The notes under the pieces were generated by a model. That model was given only the letters and a program-made list of their open reading frames with translations. It did no database searches and had not been told where the DNA came from. The translations under genes and the position numbers were made by a program. 64,000 nucleotides of DNA from Nageia nagi (lineage: Eukaryota > Pinophyta): NCBI GenBank assembly GCA_050084985.1, contig JBITNC010000001.1, positions 136,710,001 through 136,774,000 of the forward strand. Reading direction: 5' to 3'. Positions 60,674 through 64,000 of this stretch are shown one piece after another (positions within the stretch are counted from its first letter, which is position 1; every line of letters starts with the position of its first letter).

Positions 60674-62130
60674 AAAATTCCCTAACTTTCAAAGAAGAAA
60701 GGGAATTTGAAAAACCTTTGAAGACTTGTGATTGCAATAACTTAAGAAGTTAAGTTCAAAAAACCTCTTGAAGATCATTTAATGGACTAGATCATCATCC
60801 CATAGTCAAGCCTAAAGTGCTTCTCTTTCCATTTGTAAATAGGTTTTGATTTTATTTTCTTTGGTCATTGTATGTTTCAAGATAGTTTATTAATTCAATA
60901 TGTAGGTACCATCATCAAGACTCCATGTCTCGATGATTAGGTGATTATGAGTAATCTTCCAAGGTAAAGAGGCCACTACATTTATGTTTATTTTATCTTC
61001 AACAAATAGGTTTCTTTTAAGGTTTATATATTAAATTGATGCATTTTTTCATCTCTTGATGCTTGAATAAGCCAAATTTGCACCAATTTTTAAAAGTAAT
61101 TTGAACATCATTTTTTATTTAAGTGAAATTAGTGATGATATTTGATAATCATCATCGATATATAATGAATGTTGTCAACCATCATCAAATCATCAATGAC
61201 CACAATGTTACGGTAAGGATGATAAAGATAAATTACAATTCATTTTCACTTTTCATGTTTTTTTATCAGAGCTATAACATGCTTTTCACTCCTTTTTACA
61301 TTTGTTCCTATGCCCTAGAATGATCCCACATAGTGACATGTGGCACCTCGTAGGAGATCAAGCCCCCATCCATGGCTAGTTGTAGCAAAGGTGGGTTCTT
61401 TTTTATCCCCCTTTTTTAGTTTTGAAATATAAAATTCATGCTTAGCTAAATTAAGGGGAAAATCACTATTTAGATTAGCTTAGGTAGGAGTAGGTACTTT
61501 CCTTTATTGCTTTGTAGGTTTTTGGTGTCCATATGACCCCTTTTTGTAAATCCTAGGATTTTATTATTTTTGGTCACCATTCTTAGAATTGGTGATGACC
61601 AATTATGATCATCAATGATCTTATAGGATCAACCAACAATCTTAGGTAGATCATTGATGATCCAGACTTAGAAAAAACTTCTATAGAAATTTATTTATTT
61701 GACTTGCTATATCAACCCTATATGATAAATATCTTGATTATTTGAATGTTTGACTAGTTTTATTCAATTTTTTAAAGTATTACTTAGTTTTGATTAATTT
61801 TATTGAATATTTAGTAAATATTACAAGCTTTATAGACTTTGAAAAACTTATTTTATCTTAATTCAAGTGATAGGTATTTTTTACTCATTGTAATTAAATT
61901 ACTCCTAATCGTACTAAATCTATATTTATTTAGTTAGTATAAGCTCAAAGGAAAACTTGGTTATTGATTATTAAGCATTTTACATAGTTTTTTGATATAT
62001 TCATATTTTTATTTTCTATATGTATATATATAGAAGTATATATTTATTATCATATATATATATATATGTATGTATATATGTATATATTAAACTTACTTGT
62101 CACACCCATTACACCTTTTAGGTCTAGGAG
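60674..62130 (-). other. Putative 3' untranslated region of element F
   Basis: AT-rich, no coding signal. Scattered ATCATC/GATGATC words occur (for example 61,140-61,200 and 61,590-61,660), and a TATATA-rich patch lies at 62,020-62,085. The open frame at 61,123-61,323 resembles nothing. Confidence 0.4.
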
Positions 62131-63735
62131 ATATTTATTGATTGGTGTTGTTGTCCTGCTATGATTACAAAGTCCATTTCATGGGTGAATCCTCTAGATT
62201 AGGCTTTTTTTGAGTTTGTAGGATTTGGGGTACCCTCATTTATTAGGGTCATGGAGAGAGATCATGCACTTTTGCCTGCTCTTTTTGAGTGTTGGGATGC
62301 TAGTCTCAATGCATTTTATCTTCCTATCAGTACTATTACTATTATAATAGAGGACCTATAAAATTTGCCTAGGCTTCTAATTAGAGGTTAGAGGATTATT
62401 CCATTGGATTCTAGAGACTTGGATCTCAACCCCATATCACTCCTATATGGCATGGCCAATGTTGATGTGTTAGATTCTATCCAAGTAGGAGACATTCCAT
62501 ATTATTATCATTGGTGTAATGCTCATTCTCAAACTTGATGAGCTTGGTTTAAGTTCAACTCCCTCATGGGTCTTGTCCTATGTTATGGTCTTCCAAATGT
62601 TGTAGTTAGTTGATTTCCTTATGCCCTCATAAGGGTCATTTTTTATATGATAACTTAGAGTATTCAATTTATATGGGTTCTTACTCTTCTTTTATTGATC
62701 TATAGAGAGTTATTTTTATTCACATAGACCACTCAAGAATCAGTGATGACACATCATTCTTCAAGTGTGGTCATATGAGCATATTAATATTGCTTGACCA
62801 CTAGGCCTTCTTGATGCTTCTTATTGATATTATCAACATCTCTTAGGTTTGATGAGGTGGCATACTAGGGTTGCTCATCCATGGGGGGATGAAGTTCATT
62901 CAAGCATAGCCCACTGTAGGGCTTTATTAGTTGGTTTAATGGTAAGTGATGTTTATTGGTTTATTTCATTATAGATAGCTAACTTCACTAAGATTACCTT
63001 CAATATTCAAGGTATATGTTAGGAAAAAATTCTTAGTAGCCAATGTATAAATTTATTAGAGTATTTTTAGTTTCATTAGGTGTGGAATCAATTTGGACTT
63101 ATCCAGGACATCCTTGCACCTCCTATATATTATATGCATATGGGTATAATTCTTTCTAATGACTTACAACCTTTGTAGTATGTTGAGACTTTATTAGAGG
63201 TAGAGGAGGTTGCTCTTGCAGAATTAGATTTAGGAGTTGATGATGTGGGTACCATTGAGGCTTATTCTTCTTGGTGGGCTATTGAGATGGCTAGTGAGGA
63301 CCTAGGAGTTGAGCAGGGGCCTCTACCTTAGAGGGATTGAGCTAAGGAGGTTGGTGAGGTACTAGGTGCTCCTATTTTGGATCTTGCAACTTGTGGTGGA
63401 AATGGTGGAGATGGTGGTACCCTAAAGGCAATGGGGGTGAGGGGGAGGCTTGAGATGAAGGCTACCTTAGGAGTAGGGAATGATGAGTTAAGGTATTTGG
63501 TTGAGAATTATAGGAAATTACATCAGGTAGAGCACCAATAATTCTTGACATTATAGGGCTAGTTGGGTTGATTCCAAGAGGTTTATATGCTTCATTATGC
63601 TCCTTTGCATTTACCACCTATAGGACCATCATTCAATCCTTATAGGGGTCACACCCATTCTTATTCCATTTCAATCCATACTTCTCCTACTAGATTTATT
63701 CCAAAGAGAGATATTTAGTTGACAGATAGGGCACC
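62131..63735 (+). pseudogene. Plant-mobile-domain (PMD) ORF, antisense to element F
   Basis: From the ATG at about 62,162 the + strand reads MITKSISWVNPLD, FFEFVGFGVPSFIRVMERDH, ALLPALFECWDASLNAFYLP, ISTITITIEDL-like and LPRLLIRG, the canonical start of a plant mobile domain. Later blocks include the Gly/Glu-rich GNGGDGGT near 63,400 and a basic-Pro tail near 63,600-63,700. Stops interrupt it (first after NPLD). Its distance from the purine tract (about 1.5 kb) and opposite orientation match the arrangement in elements A and BC, so F should run leftward from beyond the right edge of the window. Confidence 0.75.
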
Positions 63736-64000
63736 TAGTGAGGGGAGGGAGTTAGGGTGAGTTCCTTCAGTCATCATCTCCTATGAATTATCTTGTTTAA
63801 TGCATAGTTTGATGGTATTTATGGGTATTTATGGTTATTTCATGGACATTTGATTATTCATTTTGTATTTTTTATCATGATGATGTATCATGGATGATGA
63901 AATGTATAGATTATTTGTACAGTAGAAAAATGAGATGGATGTGGTAGATGGGATACTTATGGAACCTTTTATGGAATTTTGTATGATATATTATGAGATT
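63736..64000. other. AT-rich sequence, nothing recognised
   Basis: Short ATTTATGG and GATGATG words only, comparable to the CAT-rich block beyond the PMD ORF stop in elements A and BC. Confidence 0.4.

Noticed and set aside
1-64000. tRNA, rRNA, riboswitch or bacterial-type operon signals
   Set aside because: No cloverleaf-like or rRNA-like segments were recognised, and gene structure is entirely of plant retroelement type.

Overview
The window looks like repeat-filled intergenic DNA from a land plant with a large genome. It is very AT-rich. Every recognisable coding signal belongs to a plant-type retroelement: Ty3/gypsy of the Tat and chromovirus types, a Ty1/copia Gag, and an L1-type LINE with a DUF4283 ORF1. 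I found no host gene, tRNA, rRNA or CRISPR array. All element genes are decayed. Most internal stops sit where Gln, Arg or Trp is expected, and zinc-finger Cys codons have become Tyr codons, which fits long-term C-to-T decay of methylated DNA. The species cannot be named from the sequence.

Layout. Element A (about 1.5 to 21,537, + strand) is a Tat-type element: gag, protease, reverse transcriptase, RNase H, a second RNase H, an integrase remnant, accessory ORFs and a 3' LTR. It is split by a 5.5-kb LINE (2,356-7,890), which itself carries a 0.7-kb solo-LTR-like insertion (3,445-4,147). From 21.5 to 29.9 kb lie older minus-strand relics: a long unrecognised ORF, a 20-bp minisatellite, a Ty3 integrase joined in frame to a copia Gag, a candidate copia LTR and a second Ty3 integrase. 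A second Tat-type element, BC (29,935-59,151, + strand), is inserted beside that second integrase relic. It has both LTRs and an exact CAACT target duplication. BC is cut in two by a 12.5-kb chromovirus, D (34,236-46,757), which has 3.7-4.2-kb LTRs, an initiator-Met-like primer site and an exact TGCAT duplication. At the right end, 60.66-63.7 kb appears to be the 3' part of a minus-strand Tat element, F.

The main interest is the accessory coding capacity of A and BC. Between integrase and 3' LTR both carry, in the same order: a sense ORF I do not recognise (two blocks plus a proline-rich tail); an antisense ORF I do not recognise; an antisense plant-mobile-domain (PMD) ORF; and a tandemly duplicated 3' untranslated region ending at the polypurine tract. 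Antisense PMD ORFs in Tat elements are known. The other two ORFs are the candidates for something undescribed. Comparing A with BC shows mostly conservative amino-acid changes in one frame for each of them, so they were probably once translated.

Nesting order from oldest to youngest: minus-strand relics, then A and BC, then the LINE in A and D in BC, then the insertion inside the LINE.
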